The notes beneath the pieces are model-generated. The model saw nothing but the letters and a program-made list of their open reading frames with translations. It did not search any database and was not told the origin of the DNA. The position numbers and the translations under genes are program-made. From NCBI GenBank assembly GCA_933207985.1, contig OW240917.1, positions 117,386,441-117,450,440 on the forward strand: a stretch of 64,000 nt of DNA. The letters run 5' to 3'. This stretch comes from Pelobates cultripes (taxonomy: Eukaryota > Chordata > Amphibia > Anura > Pelobatidae). Positions 19,770-33,050 of the stretch are shown piece after piece (the first letter of the stretch is position 1; every line of letters starts with the position of its first letter).

Positions 19770-22562
19770 GCTTTAATACAGTCAGAATAACATATGTATC
19801 TCATGCACCCCGTAAAGTTGTATGCACTACACAATTCCTCTAATTGCAACAGCTACCAAATACCTTCCTCTCCAGTCTTTTTAGACATGTCCATTTTAAT
19901 GCAAGTTCTCTTTTGCTAAACATGCTTTCCCACCCATTACAAAGTCCTACCTAATGTCTTCAATTTACTTAGCAAGAAAACCCCAGACATCTTCATCTGA
20001 AATCTGGATTATCCTACAACGTGTACATACCTATGTAATGATCCTTTAAGAAAAGTTCCAAAAACACCAATAAACGCTGATGCCTTAGAAATCTATTGTA
20101 AAATAATTTGCAACTTCTAGCTGCATTATGCAAGCCAGAGTAAGTGCTGTCATTGAGTTTCAATATATTTATAAATTAAATCATATGCCTAGAATGCTCA
20201 TTACATCTAACTTGGTTTTACTGGAGAAGGTGGGCAGACTCTAAGATTTCACTCACTCTGTGGTTATTGAGATATAGTTGAGACGAACCTAAGGAAACCT
20301 ATAGGGGACATTAGGGATTTTTTCTGGATTTTGAATTCATTATGTATATAATGCATTAATATAGTTTGTAAAAGTAGGTAGGGGGCTTACTTCTAGCTTG
20401 AAATGATTTTTTTGAGGATATAAATTAGAGCATGTATTAATGCATGAATCTGTCTCTTTGTTTATAAGATATCTTTACATGATATTTATTAAAAGATCAA
20501 AAAGAAATCACTACAAAAAAGACACAATTGATAAAAGTAAGAGTAAATATTAGCATTCACTAATGAGCTTGTGAACAGTGAGATCAGGTTAGTGAAAATT
20601 CTTCCCAGTAGTTCCCAGTTCAGCTCAATAAAATAATAAATGATACAGTATTACCAATAAAAAGACTAAATACATTTATTGATCATAGAATAAAAAGGTG
20701 ACTATGGTTCACAAAACTCTAAGTGCAAATTGTTCAATCATAAAACTGTGGAACTATTAACCCGGAGAAGACAACTGCATAGAATTTAGCAGCAGGCTCT
20801 GTATACACAGTCCGATTTACAAAACTATACAGACCTTTCCACAGTTAGCAAAGCGAAATGCAAACAACTTACATTTTTAAAATAAAAACCTCTTCAATTA
20901 ACATATATATTTAAAATGTCTACATGGGATCATTGAGTTTTAAATGTTCATTGCTTACATTGATGCGGTGTCTCTGCATGATAACAGTATTACACCATTA
21001 TTAACAATAGAGATATTTAGAATAATGCCATTAATGGGATAGGCTAGGGCTTTGAGGAAAGTTGGGGAAAGGTTATGTTTGTGGGTTGGTTGGTATTAGG
21101 GTTCTGCAGCATTAGGGGCAACTGGGTTAGTTATGTTCTTAATGTTGGAATTAAGTGCTAAAAGCATTCAGAAGCATTCATACTCTATATCATTGCAGCA
21201 CCAAGTACAGCATTGTACCCAGTTCTAGAATGATACATGACACTATAGATGGCACTACAATGTTGTCACAAATATGTCAAAGCAGTGACGCTAGTGCATT
21301 GCTCTTAGTGATGGCACTAATTAAAACTGACATTTAAATATAGAAATTTCAAAAGTGAGTCTTTTGGTTGACGTTGACATCGATTTGCACCTGATGTCTT
21401 CAAAGCAAGTTGGGTAAACCACATATTAATTGTTTGTATAATGTCTTTTCACCAGTATCCTCCTTTGTGGTATGGTAGGGATCTGTTTTTCAAATTCTTG
21501 CATAATAGGCAATGCATATATCTTTCACTGATGCTGATATTTTCAAATGAAAGGGTGATAACTTTTCAGTAAATGAGACTGCAATCTCCTCACATTTGGT
21601 GGATTAGTAATTGAGAAATGGTGATCAGGCGGATTTGTGCAGTTTGCTGCATTTTCTTCTAGCATGTTAGGAAGTGACATTGGTTTATAGTATGGTTGTG
21701 ATGTCAGTGTTCTGGAACCCTCTGACATCTGACTCTTCCTCTACCCAGATCCGAAAGTGCCAGCATTACAGACACACTGTCTTCTTCCACATAACCTAAG
21801 ATAAGACACTACAATGCCAGCGTTTTAGTCCAGTCCTAGGTTCTCCAGGGGTAGTCTGAAGTTAGGTTAAGAGCTGCTGCATTTGTAGTGTATACAGGAT
21901 GAGTTATTTTGGCTACTAAGGTTTATTTTAGAGAGGTTCCTCACTAGTGGGTTACTTATAGGGTCTACTCAGGGCTATGCTATGCAGGTTGGCAATTTCT
22001 GGGAATGCCAGGGATTAATAGTTAGTCACGCTTGGTTTTCTGATTCTGGGATTGGTGGTGTGACCGCATCTAGTATGCCTGCCAGAATGGATCTTGTTTG
22101 ATAAGAACCCATCTTGGGGTTGATTTTACCCCTGAATGTAAAGGAGAAGATTTTCAAACAGGAACTGGTAGATTTCTTTGATAAGAAGACTGTCGGTAAG
22201 GGTGATGTGGCCAAGGGAGAGAAAACTAAACAGTTGCTGTGGATGTTTGGTAGCTAGTTACCAATACATTGTATCTACTTACCAGAAAAAATGCCCCTCT
22301 TTGTTCACAGTGCTGGATTTACATGTCAGGTGCCTGTAAGCTAACAATTACGAGGTGTCCCCTGCTCCCCAACCCTTAAAAGGCATAACAATAAGTATAA
22401 TGAATTTATTAATTGGACATTGGAGGCCTAAAACATCTAAACCATATTCATATTTTGACATCTGCTTATGCATATATGTATGTGTATATGTCTACTTGAA
22501 ATTTATTTTGTCTGAATCTGTGAGTATAGCAAGTGTATGCAGCTGTGTAAATGCATGCAGGT
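19770..22562. other. Unassigned AT-rich DNA
   Basis: No gene or repeat boundary that I can support. A G-rich GGTTAGG-like degenerate stretch lies near 21035-21140. Confidence 0.4.
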
Positions 22563-22908
22563 TTAACCCCTTAAGGACGGAGCCAAATGTACACGTAGTG
22601 AACAAAACAAAATGTAAACAAAACCTGGCATTTGCGCTACATGTCTGTCCAGCCGTAATACACCTCTTTCATAGTAAATGCACCCACCCTTATTATATAT
22701 CATTTTATTCAGGGGAAACAGGGCTTTCATTTAATATCAAATATTTAGCTATGAAACATAATTTAATATGAAAAAATTGGGAGAAAATACGATTTTTTTA
22801 AATTTTTTTAGTTCTAAATGACATTTTAAAGGTCAGTGTCATAATACTGTTTGCTTTTACTGCAATAAAATACACATATTTGTATTTAGTAAAGTCTCAC
22901 GTGTAAGA

Positions 22909-23700
22909 CAGTACCCCCTATGTACAGGTTTTATGGCGTTTTGGGAAGTTACAGGGTCAAATATAGCACGTTACATTTGAAATTGAAATTCGCCAGATTG
23001 GTTACGTTGCCTTTGAGACTGTATAGTAGCCCGGGAATGAAATTTACACCCATAATGGCATACCATTTGCAATAGTAGACAACCCAAGGTATTGCAAATG
23101 GGGTATGTCCAGTCTTTTTTAGTAGCCATTTGGTCACAAACACTGGCCAAAGTTAGCGTTAGTATTTGTTTGTGTGAAAAATGCAAAAAAAACGCCAATT
23201 TTGGCCAGTGTTTGTGACTAAGTGGCTACTAAAAAAGACTGGACATACCCTGTTTGCAATACCTTGGGTTGTCTACTATTGCAAATGGTATGCCATCATA
23301 GGGGTAATTTTCATTCTTGGGCTATCATAGGGTCTCAAAGGCAACGTAACCAATCTGGCGAATTTTAATGTGAAAAAAATGAAACGCAAGCCTTATATTT
23401 GACGCTGTAACTTTTGAAAACACCATAAAACCTGTACATGAGGGGTACTGTTGTACTCGGGAGACTTCGCTGAACACAAATATTTGTGTTTCAAAACAGT
23501 AAAAAGTATCGCAGCAATAATATCGTCCGTGTAAGTGCTGTTTGTGCGTGAAAAATGCAAAAAACTTCACTTTTACTGGTGATATCATCATTGTAATACA
23601 TTTTACTGTTTTGAAACACTAATATTTGTGTTCAGCGAAGTCTCCCGAGTAGAACAGTACCCCCCATGTACAGGTTTTATGGTGTCTTGGAAAGTTATAG
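22909..23700. repeat. Alternating inverted repeat (three units)
   Basis: The block starting CAGTACCCCCTATGTACAGG at 22909 is mirrored from about 23190 to 23465. Part of it is then mirrored again to about 23690, where CAGTACCCCCCATGTACAGG returns in the first orientation. Any transcript of it would fold into long hairpins. Confidence 0.8.
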
Positions 23701-23789
23701 GGTTAAATATAGTGCTAGCAAATTAAATTCCCTTGACTTTCGGCATGGGTTGTCAGGCAGGTCCTGCTAATTGTAATTAATTAAGATAC

Positions 23790-24360
23790 CTAATTATGTA
23801 AAAATATTACATAAATATATATGTAGAATTAATATATGTATATATATACGTATGTGTATATATATGTATATATCTATATAATTTTTAAAAAATATTTTTA
23901 TTTATATATAGGTATATATATAGTGATATATATGTATATATTTATGTATATAGATATATATATTATTTTGTTCTACGTGTATTTTGATATATATATATAT
24001 ATATATTAATTTCACAATACAGTTAGAACGAAATAACACACATCTAAATATTTTTTAATTATTTATTTTTAATTATTTTTTAAATTTTATTTTTTAACGT
24101 ATTTACATTTTTTTTTTATATTATATATAAATATATATATATAACAATAATTATATATATACTTAATCAGTATCAGTCTACGTGTAATTTGATATTAATA
24201 TATATATATAATTATATATATATTAATAGTAAAATACACCTAGACGGTGTACATGTGTGTATGTATATGTGTATATATATATATACTTAGATCATATATA
24301 TATAACATATATGATCTAAGTATATATTATTTATTTTTTTACACTTTTAACTCATTTTAA
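23790..24360. repeat. AT-rich palindromic microsatellite block
   Basis: Dense TATATA runs broken by short inverted segments, such as TTAGATCATATATA mirrored by TATATGATCTAA at about 24288-24321. The equivalent block in the second copy lies at about 53850-54370. Confidence 0.8.
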
Positions 24361-24678
24361 TTTTATTTTCAGCCAGCAGGGGGACCACCTGTCATTACAG
24401 GCAGCCCCCCTGCTGGCAATACAGAAGCCAGCTATCCCCGGCCATGTGATTGTGGGGTCCTCACAAGGACCCCACTCTCACACGGCCGGGGGGCTTCGTG
24501 GAGGACAGACGTGCCGCGGGGGGCTCCCTGGGAGTCCCCCCCACCGCGATCGCCGGCGTGGGACCGCCGTTGACCGGGTAAGTACAGAAAGACCGGAGGG
24601 CGTACTATTACGCCCGGCGGCGTTTAGAGCCGCCTATAATAGGGCGTAATAGTACGCCCTCCGGTCTAAAGGGGTTAA

Positions 24679-26690
24679 AGGTAATGTTAGAAGTGGTTAG
24701 GATAAAGGGGGGTTTAAGGTTGTCAGAGTTATATTTCAGATGGTGTTTAGTGTTAAGAAGATTATCAGCTTGAGAGTGGTTACAGTTGTATTATATAGGC
24801 TGTTTAGGATTATTGAGTTTAAGGCTAGCGTGGAGATAAATTTAGTGTTGGGGTACATGAGGTATTTAGGTTTTTAAGTAGTTAAACATAGGAGTATGTC
24901 TAAGGGTTTATTTCAAGGTTTAGACTTTCAGTATTCTGAGTTTGAAGGGTTATCTGCACAGTACTCACCTCCTATGTTTTCTGTAGACCAGTCAGATTGC
25001 TGATATTAGAGCTGCAGTAGTGGTTATACAGTGTGCATCAGATAAAGCTTCCCCTGCTCCTCTGGCAGGGCAGTTCCAGTGTAAGAGGTTACTAGTGGGC
25101 AGATGGGCAGTGATCCCTTCCTCTTCCTGTCCAGCCTCACATACAGACACTGGAGGAGACGGGACAGCACTGAGTTTTACACTATATAAAATTGTTCCTG
25201 CAGGTATGCTATTAAGGCTGACTTTACTACAGAGGATACTGGGTAAGCCTCTTGGTACTTAACTCCACCATCCTATTTAAGCTCAATAAGGCACATTATA
25301 AGCGCTGAACCCACAATGGGAAATCTACCTACTTGAATGTAATCTATGGGACGTGCAAAGTAAGTGTGAGGTGAGCTGAGTTGATGTGTCTAACAGTATA
25401 GACAAAAGATGACTGGATGGCTGGATTTAAAATTTTGGGTTTAGGACAATAACTTTTGGCTGTTGTGTATGTCACTGTGTCAGCATCACAGCTGAAAACA
25501 AAAAAGGTGTTTGCTGGCCCTTTAATGAGAATGCTGCTGGTTAATATATGCTGCCAAGAACTCTTGGCATCATAATGGAAAGTTAGCTATCTGCTGGCCT
25601 GTTATCCCAACAGCTGACAAGATGTTAATGTTGGCAGTTACTATGTGAGTAAACAATAATGTGGTGGCTGCTGCCCTCTAGATATTATATTATGGCTTTT
25701 GGAGTTACAGTTTAGGTAAAATTGGTAGTGAGTAATTGTTACAGTATCAAGAGAAGTGGTTAGGAGCCATGCTAACAAGAACAAAGTGGCAGTAATCAAG
25801 ATGGGAGATTACATATGAATAAATTAAAAGTTATCAAAAAGCTGGAAGTGAGAAGAATTTCAAAATTATTGCATGGCATTGGAGAGAGAGAAGACAAATG
25901 ACATACATAGAGGCATTATGCATGGTGTCCTGGGCAAGTAGAAATGCTATTATTGAAATGCTATATAGGAAAGTATTTAAGTTTTCAGTTGAGATTAAAT
26001 ACTCATTAATTAATGCTACATTTGGTTGTCATCAGCAAATAGATGGCAATGGATACCAAATTATGTCATAAGTTCTCAAGGGAACATATATAATGAATGG
26101 ATCAAACAATAATTAAATAATTATTTCAAGATGCAAACTTGAAGTGTTAGGGTAGATATGGAATTGCCAAAGAGGGATGCAGGACTGGCAAATGATGTGA
26201 GCTAAATATGAGCTGCATCATGAACGCCCAAAGATATAACGAAATGCTGGTGATCTGTAGTGCATGAACTAATCTGTGCTTATACCACTGGCTTGAACTA
26301 CCCAAAATAATATTTTCCTGGTGATTAATAACTCATTGTCTACTAGTGAAGTAAAAATCTAGGTACTTTTTACCTGCTAGCGTTTACAGAAGTCTTTTTT
26401 GTTAGATAAAGTTGGCTGACAGTAACATTTTTATTGCCAGTACTCCAGCTACCCATTTTTTAAAATCTCATTCCAGTACATATGTTGTAAGTGAATAGTC
26501 ACTTCATTGATACTTCATACTAGCGACAGCATATAGAATAAAACATTTAAAAAATAAAAATAAAAAAGACATGCATAAAAGCATTAATTTAGTTCAAGGG
26601 CATTTTTTTTTTTTTACATACACACCAGGGTCACAGTATTCTTTAATGCATTTTTTGAACAATACAACTAAAATATATAATCTATTTATG
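24679..26690. other. Unassigned DNA with degenerate GGTTAGG-like start
   Basis: The first about 250 bases are rich in GTTAG/GGTTA-like words, too degenerate to call telomeric. Nothing recognisable follows. Confidence 0.35.
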
Positions 26691-26693
26691 TAT

Positions 26694-26840
26694 TAGACAA
26701 GGCAGCGTCTTCTTCACCTTTTATCTCTGTCAATGTTATTTTGTATGCCAATTACTTGTTGCCAAATCTCCTCATTCTAGAATTGTAAAGCACTGTGGAA
26801 TTTGTGTATGTTGTATAAATGCTAATAAAAATAACAAACG
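26694..26840 (+). mobile_element. L2/Rex-like LINE 3' tail fragment
   Basis: The stretch ending AAGCACTGTGGAATTTGTGT, then TTGTATAAATGCTAATAAAAATAA, matches the style of the 3' end common to vertebrate L2-like and related LINEs (AAAGCGCTGCGGAATATGTTGG-type tail followed by an A/T-rich microsatellite). It is non-coding and 5' truncated. Confidence 0.55.
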
Positions 26841-27104
26841 ATATTTAGTTCTGAAATCAGAAGACAGATCTGATCTGCCTCTTCTTGGAGGAACAGAATT
26901 CAGTCAGTAAGTCCTTTTTTTCTAATTTAAACTTATAGTTATCAGTGAGTTAGCAGACGGTAAATTACAGGATTAGGACAGTTGACCAGTTTTCCTGCCA
27001 ATTTCTCTCAATATTTCTTGGGCGTGAGGGAACAGGAGAGGGGGTGAAATTATTTTAGCATATTTTTAGGTGCAACTTGACAAATTACAACAGGAATATT
27101 ATTA

Positions 27105-27180
27105 TTGTTATTATTTATAAAGCGCCAACAAATTCTGTAACGCTGTACAACTGTGCACAAATAAAATAAATAAATATATA
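27105..27180. repeat. Short interspersed repeat fragment (TTTATAAAGCGCCAACA type)
   Basis: The TTATTATTTATAAAGCGCC motif, then AACAAATTCTGTAACGCTGT, is a widely dispersed vertebrate and amphibian repeat motif as I remember it. It is short, with no defined ends. Confidence 0.4.
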
Positions 27181-27230
27181 GTCAGACCATCTCACCAGTA
27201 AGTGACTTTGGGCAAAACATATAACAACAC

Positions 27231-27365
27231 CTATCTCTTAGTTTGTAAGCTTTTTTGAGCTGGGCATTTTTCACCTCTATATATCCCATTCCAATAATTG
27301 AACAGTTGTACACCACTGAGGAATATGTTGGCACTATATAAATGCTTACTATAGTAATAATAAAG
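27231..27365 (+). mobile_element. L2/Rex-like LINE 3' tail fragment
   Basis: Ends with CTGAGGAATATGTTGGCACT, then ATATAAATGCTTAC and an ATAATAATAA tail. This is the same 3' architecture as the fragment inside the CR1 nest at 61588-61964. It is truncated and non-coding. Confidence 0.6.
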
Positions 27366-30300
27366 TTGGCTAACTAAAGCCTTTGATGAAGTTGTCATTT
27401 GTTTTCTAAAATGTGAATTTTTTATGAAACTGAACTTTTTTTTCATACCTTTGAAGTCAGAGAAAATATTAAATAATTTATTATATTCGGAAACTGGATT
27501 TAAAGCATGCCAAGATCTTATATGGGGAGGAAACCGCCATGGTCCCATGGTCCTTAGTTAAATCATCAATTTTTGCTAACGGCTGTTTGCAATCTAAACT
27601 CTCCCACTGGAATGCACATCTTTAAACCAAAATGAAATAAAATAAAGGTAAGTAAAAATAAATAGATTTTCCTATCGAAAGTTATTACTTTAGGAATGAA
27701 GAAGATAGATATTGATCTTCACCATCTATTGCTATTACAGTCAGGTCCACAATGATAGCTTGGGCTCTTTAAGCAAACAGTTATTCCTTGTTCTGACTCA
27801 GCTTCCACTGAGAATTGGGAAGAGTGAAATATCTGAGAAAACATGTTCTATTTTCTATTCATTTCATTTACTGGAAAAAGAAGAATTGAAATGAACATTT
27901 GACAGCATTTGCTTTTAACTGAACAATCAGTTGTTTATTATTTAAAATAAAACATTACATGTATTTTAACCTCTTTATGTATCTTTCCATACTGGGTTTT
28001 GAATTTAAAGGAAAATTGAAAGTGAATTTCAAATTTAGGCCAAAATAGAGAGATGATTTAGAGAATTTTTCCAGCTTTAGTATTTTGTCTTCAAATTTAA
28101 AATGTACTTTAAATTCATACTTTAGAGAATAACCCTAGTTTTTTTTTAGCTCATGTACCAGCCTACTCTCTATGTACAAGAGATGCCATTTGCAGTCTTC
28201 TCTAGTTGAAGCAAAGACCATGAAGGTAACATGCATTCACAAATCTTGCCATCATGTTAAACGGGCATTCATCTCAAAAACGTGCTTGGAGGTTGTTTCA
28301 GCCTTAAAATGTTAATGACTCTCCCAGGGCTAGAGAATCAAAGAAATCTTAATGCCACTACCAAGGACAGGCCTTAGACCTTCAGGTACCATGTGCAAGA
28401 GCTCTTTAAAGGCTGCATCTCGTCATTCAGTAACTCCTGCCATTTAAAACATCCCATTCTTATTAACCCAAAACAAAGATATTTCATATAGCAAAAATGA
28501 TTCCCATGAAGAGTGTTAATTGGGCACAGCATTAGAGGTAAGTGTACCAGTTAGATTGTGAGGCCGAGGCCAGGGGAATTTACTGCAAAGCCAGAGGCCA
28601 GAACTGAGCGGATTTTCATTGATATTTGTATGCTGATTCTATTTGTGAATTGTTGATTCCATTTTGAAATAATTTAAAGTCCAAAGTATGCAAAGAAGTT
28701 ATACCCAGAAAATAACTTTTGGAAAATTCAATAGCAATTCAGTGTGAATTCCTCACAATTAACAATGTTTTGAATAAACTGTTGTCATTTCTGGAAAATT
28801 ATTATACGAACACAACAAATTCCTCTCATTCCAATAACTAACACCTTTGAAGGTGTGCAACACATATTATGCTAGAAACAATAAAGCCATTTAGACACAG
28901 TCTGTACTGCTGCTGTCTGTGTATACCTTCTGTATGTATTTTTTGTGTTGATGTGATTTCTGGTTGTTCAGTGTGTTGTTCCATTGTCTCTTCATTATTT
29001 GCTCCAAATATAATCTTATGAAGAAAACATACACTACTTTGCATGTATGTTTTTTTCTGCAATTGTAACTAGTTCTTTTTTTATGCGTGCACTCACACAC
29101 ACACACACACACACACACATAAACACACAAACATATCTGTGTGTTATTATATATGTCTATGCATGGACCATCGCATTATCTTTCATAGAAAATTTAACAT
29201 ATCAATATAAATTTAATATATCATACAGGATGTTTCATTTAACAGCAGAAATATGTAGCCAATGCTAGTGGATTAAGTGATCATAAGGCTGACAGATTCC
29301 TACCAAAATCAGGTTAGCACTTATTCATCTTATATCTGATGCTTCTTATTCTGCATTCAGCACATTCTCCTTGAGGTAAAAGAGATAAAGAAACATATTT
29401 ACTCATTTATGTGCATATTACAGTATAATTACCAAGATTAAGGGGGGATCATTTTTGGAGCCCTATAATTTTGCAACCAAAAGAACTTAAATAATTACCT
29501 TTTCCGGCCAATTTTATTGACTATGTAGTAGGATAAAAAAAATAATCTTTTTTTGTTTTGAATGACATGAAAAAGCCTGAACGCTATTAACAGAGTGTTA
29601 CATTTCGTATTTTGCTAAGATTGCGAAAGCTTAAAGGAATAGATAAAATAAATGGATGAATTCATAAACATTGGCAGAAATATTCCAAATCATTTTCAGT
29701 TGACTCTTCCTTTCCCTTGCCAAAATATGTGGAAGCATGCATGGATTGTACTAGATTAGTAAGAGGGGTTTGCTTCTGCAGCATTAGGCTTGTATCCTAG
29801 CAACAGGATCATACTAGATTTTAGCAGGTTTTTCCTTTGCTGCATGTAATACCCAGAAGATAATCTGTGTTTTAATTTTCTTTGGATTGTAGTGATATTA
29901 CAGATACATGTGTTCAGTTACAGATCTTTATTTAATAAGAAGAATGCCTTAGCAGGAGATTTGTACTATGTCAGAACTAGGGAGCCGCCAATAAAGATCG
30001 CACAGGTTTAGTCCGGAAACATCCTTGTATCCGTTTCCAGATTGACAGGAAAACTTAGTGCCTTCATTAAGAAATACTTGGTAGTTCATGTCTTGATGCT
30101 GTTAAAATGAAAATGCTGTCAGAATTCATAACAAGGAGAACGTTATTTAATGTCAGATAGAATGCAAATTGCTAGTACAATCGAAATGTCATCTAAAACA
30201 TGGCATCATATGCAAAACCACTTTATTAAAGTCACCAAGAGCAACATCTTAAATTTGGGATTGTATGAATCCTTCATCTGCTTTACCTTTACCTTTGATC

Positions 30301-31196
30301 TTTCGGAGAGATGTTGAATTTACTTTCAAACAGAATTTGCATGCTCTGCTGAATGTCTGATACATTCTGAAATATTACAAAGGTGTTCTCTTTGTTTTTC
30401 TATTTTTTTTTCTGCTTTATTAGTTTCTTTCCAATGATATAATAAATACAGACAAATAAATACATATCTATATATAATCATCAAAATAGTGCCACTACAT
30501 GCTAATTTCAAATGTAACGGTTATTAAATGTAATATCAAATGTAACCGTTTTTGAGTTTACATGTTTACAAAGTGATGTGTTAATCATGTTAGCATTTAA
30601 ACAGTTAATTACATATTCATTAAAGCAAAGCATACTAGATGGACATTTTAAAAATCGGAGGTATAGAGGTTAATTTGGTACTGAATTCCAGAGATGGGGG
30701 ACAGGTGCAGAAAAGTCGTTCAAGTTATAGAGGGAGATTTTGATTGAATTGATGGATAAATGTGGAGATAGATAATGTACCATAGTTACCGCCAACATAC
30801 TCGTATGTTACTCCCAGATTACAAGTGGCATCAATTGGTGCTTTGTTTTGAATCTAGTGCTGCACCACGTGGGGGCACAGTTAAATGGATAGGAATGTCT
30901 GCAGGATCAGATTGATACTGAAACTGAACTATTGCTGGTAACTGGTGGAGGCACTTACCCCTATACCATTAGCAAAGGGCTGAATCTAGGATATGAAGTC
31001 ACCCTTTATCCTAAAACTGAGGGTAATAAGTGCACAACCTGATACTCTGTATTAGCTATATATCTCTTTATTTTGATCACAACAAGACAAAACAACAAGA
31101 AAGAAAAACAAGGAACTACTTTGCTTTTTGGGGAAAACTAGATAAACTAGTTTATTGCATGGGATACAGAACATATAATCACAAAAATGAGGCTGA
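27366..31196. other. Mostly non-repetitive non-coding DNA
   Basis: No exon is recognised. Two stretches, about 28140-28450 and 29930-30260, are unusually balanced in composition and free of low-complexity runs. They are candidates for conserved non-coding sequence, but I cannot test conservation. A CA microsatellite lies within. Confidence 0.35.
29094..29119. repeat. (CA)n microsatellite
   Basis: An uninterrupted run of CA dinucleotides, extended by imperfect CA repeats to about 29133. Confidence 0.95.
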
Positions 31197-31530
31197 GATG
31201 TATACAAAGTCATACAGACACAGACATTCATAGACATATAATCATACAGAGATATACAGACACAGTCAGAGACATACAGACACAGACATAAAAAAGACAT
31301 ACAGACACAGTCATATAAACACATACATACACAGACATAAAGAGACATACATAAACATACATACACAGGCATCGAGCCATACAGAGACATACAGATACAG
31401 GCATACAGAGATACAGACACAGACATACAGAGACATACAGACATAAAGAGACATACAGATACAATCATAGAGACATACAGACACAGTCATACAGAAACAT
31501 ACAGAGACATAGAGTCATACATACTGTCAT
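31197..31530. repeat. ACATACAGACACAG-type minisatellite
   Basis: About 330 bp of irregular tandem repeats of ACATACAGA, ACACAG and CATAGAG words. Frames across it give repetitive Tyr/Cys/Val-rich peptides on the minus strand, which are artefacts of the repeat. Confidence 0.9.
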
Positions 31531-32414
31531 AATTACATACTTACATCTCTCTGGGAACCATGCTGTTGGCTCTGTGAAGTTTCTTGCTGCCCAGTCCCAT
31601 CACTAGGTGCCAGCCAGCATGGTGTGCTACACAAGGAGCAGGCATAGGATATGATTCATACCCATGCTACATTAGGTGACCAGCAGGAGAGGAATGCTGA
31701 GCACATACCCTCCTGCCTGTCACCTGGACATTGTGCTCCTTAGGCTGGTGGGTCAGAGAACAATAGCAGAATTTTTAATGTTTCTCCCTCCAAATATTGT
31801 TGCATTGCAATCCTAATATTCTCTTCCAGTCTCTATAGCTCTATTATTGTTATTGTTATTATTATTATTTGTATTTATATTTGCCAATTCGTACTGCAGC
31901 TTAACACTGTTATCAAGCTGGAAGGGTGGGGGTGCCTATACCTACATACTACATAACTTCTTCTCCAAAGAGCCGCTCCACCTTCCATGGCATCGTCTTA
32001 GTGATTGGCTGTCGAGCATGCAGTTCGTTCACTGCCTGTCCCAGCAACCTAACGGTGAGTGGGGTGTTAACCTCCTCCACTAGCACCTACACTCCACAAG
32101 TGAGTACTACTGCCTTTATCATAAACTGAAGGAGAAAAAAAAACTGTATTCACCATAGTTGGGACTATTCTTCTCTCATCTTACTCTCTTCCTGATCCTT
32201 TTCTCTTTTTCTTTCTTTTGTCCTTCCAAACTTATTGCCATGGTGATTACCTACTATTGCAAGCTTGATGTTGAGTTGGTTCTCGGTAATATACCCTTAG
32301 CACATATAACTATTACAACAACTGGACTATTAATCTTGCTAACTTGTCACAGATGTTAACTATGTACCTTTGATACACACATACAACCATTTAGAAATGT
32401 ATTCTGGTAATCAC

Positions 32415-33042
32415 TAGACATGTGCATTCGTTATCGAATTAATATATAATTTCGGCCGAATTTTCAGACTTTTTCGTATTCGTTTACTATAACATAAACG
32501 AAAGCCCTACATACGAATTAAATATGAAATGAAAGGGCAACTGCCAAATGCATTATCTTTTCATTTCAATTCTTTCATTTAATAGACTTCATGCTGCAGG
32601 ATAGGCAGATATTCACCGAATCCATGCGAATGATTCCACCAAACAGTGCTCGTCCAGTATGTAAAGAAATGAACGCAGACGGGGATGGAAGTTCAGCGGT
32701 GTTTGCAAAGTCAATTTTAGTTCCATGCACTTGACGATCAAGCACCGCACTTGACGACCAAATACCATAGTGACCCCCATAGGTTTTAATGCGTTGGGGG
32801 TAGGAATTGTTAATATTTATTACAAGGAGGGAGCTGGTAGCACTGCCGGTTCCCTCCTTACTTTTTTGTTTGCGCGTGCGCAATGTTATTTTTGTCCTAA
32901 TGGGTGGAGACAAATTATTTTTTACAGAATTTCATCCGTAAAACAAATGTTTTACGGACGAAATTCGAAATGGATAACTTACATTTTTATTTAGTACGAA
33001 TTCATTCATACGAAACAAAAATGTCACTGGTGCACATGTCTA
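32415..33042. mobile_element. 628-bp non-autonomous hAT-like element
   Basis: A perfect 8-bp target duplication GTAATCAC (32407-32414 and 33043-33050) flanks terminal inverted repeats TAGACATGTGCA and TGCACATGTCTA. An 8-bp TSD with short TAG-ended repeats is characteristic of the hAT superfamily. The body contains further inverted CGAATTC/GAATTCG-like segments and no transposase frame. Confidence 0.85.
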
Positions 33043-33050
33043 GTAATCAC

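Larger units (their letters stand above)
22563..24678. mobile_element. 2.1-kb TTAA-flanked non-autonomous element, copy 1
   Basis: Bounded by TTAACCCCTTAAGGAC at the left and the imperfect inverse TCTAAAGGGGTTAA at the right, with TTAA at both edges, as for piggyBac-type insertions. It has no transposase. The body is a chain of palindromes: arms of about 270 bp at 22909-23180 and 23190-23460; a second pair around 23560; an AT-rich block 23790-24360 full of TATA palindromes; a GC-rich block with CACATGGCC-like inverted parts; and a terminal hairpin at 24590-24665. A copy in the opposite orientation lies at 53550-55602. Confidence 0.75.

Noticed and set aside
24679..24960. Interstitial telomeric repeat
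   Set aside because: GGTTAGG-like words are frequent but too irregular, with no TTAGGG run.
31052..31468. Cys/Tyr/Val-rich 138-codon frame on the minus strand
   Set aside because: Produced by translation of the ACATACAGACACAG minisatellite.
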